From assembly GCF_901538265.1 (NCBI RefSeq), contig NZ_LR593886.1, forward strand, positions 1,302,001-1,366,000: a stretch of 64,000 nt of DNA. Reading direction: 5' to 3'. This document shows positions 62,825 through 64,000 of the stretch, piece by piece. A program made the translations under genes and the position numbers. The notes under the pieces were generated by a model. The model had not been told where the DNA came from and did not search any database. It worked only from the letters and a program-made list of their open reading frames with translations. Within the stretch, counting starts at the first letter, position 1; each line of letters opens with the position of its first letter. Source of the stretch: Gemmata massiliana (lineage in GTDB: Bacteria > Planctomycetota > Planctomycetia > Gemmatales > Gemmataceae).

Positions 62825-63690
62825 TCGCGTACCCGCAACGCCCGTCGCACTTCGCGCACAAGTACTGCCGGCTGCTGTTCAAGCAGTGCGTCGCCAACGA
62901 GATCGGCCCGGAAGGGTGCTGGCTCCTGACGGTGATTGCGCACACCGAGGACGCGCGCCACTACAAGGGCGCCGTCACGTTCTTCAATCTTCAGTTGGCC
63001 CCGCTGGTCGGGCTGGGTTCCGCGGACGCGCTGGACCGGGTGCGCAAGAGGTGTGTCGCGGCCGGCTGGCTGCACTACGAACCCGGCGCCAAGGGCGTCG
63101 CGGGCCGGTATTGGGTCACGGTCCCGGACCAGTGCGCGGACCTGGGAGACGGTCCGACCGACGAGAATGGGAGCGACTACGAGGAGGTTATCCCCGCGGA
63201 TACTGCCGCGAAAATGCGGACGAATCCAAGAAGCAAGTGCGGAACAATCCGCGAAGAAAGTGCGGAACATTCTTCCCTATCCCTAGCCCCATCCCTTTTC
63301 GCGGACGTTCCGCCCGCGGCGCCGGCTCCGGAGCAGAAGCCGAAGAAGCCCGCGAAGGAAAAGAAACCCCGTCCCTGCAACCCGCTGTTCGATGCGCTGG
63401 TCGAGGTCACCGGTTCCGATCCGGTGGTGAACGGCAGGTACGTCGGCAGGGTCGCATCACTGCTCGCGTCCGCGTCCCCGCCGTACACGCCCGGCGAGGT
63501 CCACGACTTCGCGCGGGACTGGCGACTGCTGCTCCCGTGGGCGAAGCAGTCCGAACACCCGCGCCTCACGCTGGGGATCATCGAAAAGCATCTGCCCCAG
63601 CTCCGGGCCGTGAAGCCCTTGAGCCGACCGTCTCAGCAGTTCAGCCCGCCACCCGATTTTGACACCCAACCGATGGAGCTGACACCATGA
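62821..63690 (+). CDS. Replication-initiation-like winged-helix protein
   Basis: The protein has 289 residues from GTG 62821. The N-terminal region (EGCWLLTVIAHTEDARHYKG, FFNLQLAPLVGLGSADALDR, CVAAGWLHYEPGAKGVAGRY) looks like a winged-helix domain of phage replisome organisers. The middle is Lys/Pro-rich and disordered. The C-terminal part (PLFDALVEVTGSDPVVNGRY) is DnaD/DnaT-like in position. Its stop overlaps a DnaB gene by four bases, which supports a helicase-loading role. Confidence 0.75.
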   Translation: MIAYPQRPSHFAHKYCRLLFKQCVANEIGPEGCWLLTVIAHTEDARHYKGAVTFFNLQLAPLVGLGSADALDRVRKRCVAAGWLHYEPGAKGVAGRYWVTVPDQCADLGDGPTDENGSDYEEVIPADTAAKMRTNPRSKCGTIREESAEHSSLSLAPSLFADVPPAAPAPEQKPKKPAKEKKPRPCNPLFDALVEVTGSDPVVNGRYVGRVASLLASASPPYTPGEVHDFARDWRLLLPWAKQSEHPRLTLGIIEKHLPQLRAVKPLSRPSQQFSPPPDFDTQPMELTP

Positions 63691-64000
63691 GTGAACTGCC
63701 CGTACCCCCGCGGAACCACGCGGCCGAATGCGCCGTTCTCGGGGGCATTCTCCGCGACCCGGAATCCCTGCACGATGTACTCGCGGCCGTCCGTCCGGAG
63801 GCGTTCTACCTCGACGCGCACCGCCGCATCCTGACCGCGATCGTGGGCCTCGTGGACCGGGGCATTCCGGTTGACCTCGTGACGCTGTTCGAGGAACTGA
63901 AGCGCCGCGGACACGTCGAGGATGTGGGCGGCAGCGCGTACTTGGTCGGGTTGTGGGAGACGGCCCCGACCGCCGCGAACGTCGTGTACCACGCAAAACT
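63687..64000 (+). CDS. Replicative DNA helicase DnaB, N-terminal part (truncated by window)
   Basis: The frame opens at ATG 63687 in the ATGA overlap and runs to the edge, giving 104 residues. The DnaB N-terminal domain is clear: NHAAECAVLGGILRDPESLH, FYLDAHRRILTAIVGLVDRG and VTLFEELKRRGHVEDVGGSA. The helicase core lies outside. It is part of the element's own replication genes. Confidence 0.9.
   Translation, partial: MSELPVPPRNHAAECAVLGGILRDPESLHDVLAAVRPEAFYLDAHRRILTAIVGLVDRGIPVDLVTLFEELKRRGHVEDVGGSAYLVGLWETAPTAANVVYHAK

Overview
The window reads as the chromosome of a planctomycete of the Gemmata type. The DNA is high in GC, genes are long and well spaced, hairpin repeats are frequent, and several genes belong to sets I associate with Planctomycetes. 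These are an Hsp70-like protein with a long C-terminal extension, a pair of H4MPT/methanofuran-type C1 genes, a WD40 secreted protein, a caspase-like protein, an Uma2-type nuclease, and a type II secretion (T2SS) cluster with very unusual proteins. The species assignment is an inference from this content; there is no rRNA in the window.

Layout. 1-9.5 kb: a partial exported protein, a secreted trypsin-like protease with a receiver-like partner gene, an aldehyde dehydrogenase, a thioredoxin-fold exported protein, htpG and a small membrane protein. 9.7-16.8 kb: an OPT transporter, a tiny gene, an AtuA / AtuA-like / enoyl-CoA hydratase operon, a PfkB sugar kinase and a GNAT acetyltransferase. 16.8-28 kb: a HEPN-like gene, an FHA-GAF histidine kinase, the Hsp70-like gene, two C1-cofactor genes, an AAA ATPase, queG and an Uma2 gene.

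28.2-47.7 kb is a T2SS cluster in one orientation: E, F, the G-H-I-J-K pseudopilins, a PilM/PilN-like GspL, a PilO/GspM-like protein, a secretin of about 2195 residues and a lipoprotein. The secretin is about three times the usual length, with roughly a dozen N1-type modules before one secretin core. 47.8-57.4 kb: an ABC exporter pair, polyphosphate kinase, a nucleotidyltransferase, a WD40 protein, a frameshifted caspase-like gene and a TPR gene. 57.4-64 kb looks like an island: a noncoding stretch with strong base skew, an AT-rich two-gene HNH module, then a tyrosine integrase, an excisionase-like protein, a replication-initiation-like protein and the start of a DnaB helicase.

The most unusual signal is a set of palindromic repeats that sit in frame inside conserved enzyme genes. 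One family, coding for PNPLTPFPKKEGGTEP, is inserted in the aldehyde dehydrogenase, the amino-acid-kinase-like gene and queG, each time in the same orientation and reading frame relative to the host gene. A second unit follows it in two of these genes, and other palindromes are nested in the loops. One nested 30-base sequence is identical to the arm of an intergenic hairpin 22 kb away. A fourth, unrelated palindrome is in frame inside the Hsp70-like gene. This resembles the logic of Rickettsia palindromic elements, but I do not recognise a described name for this family.
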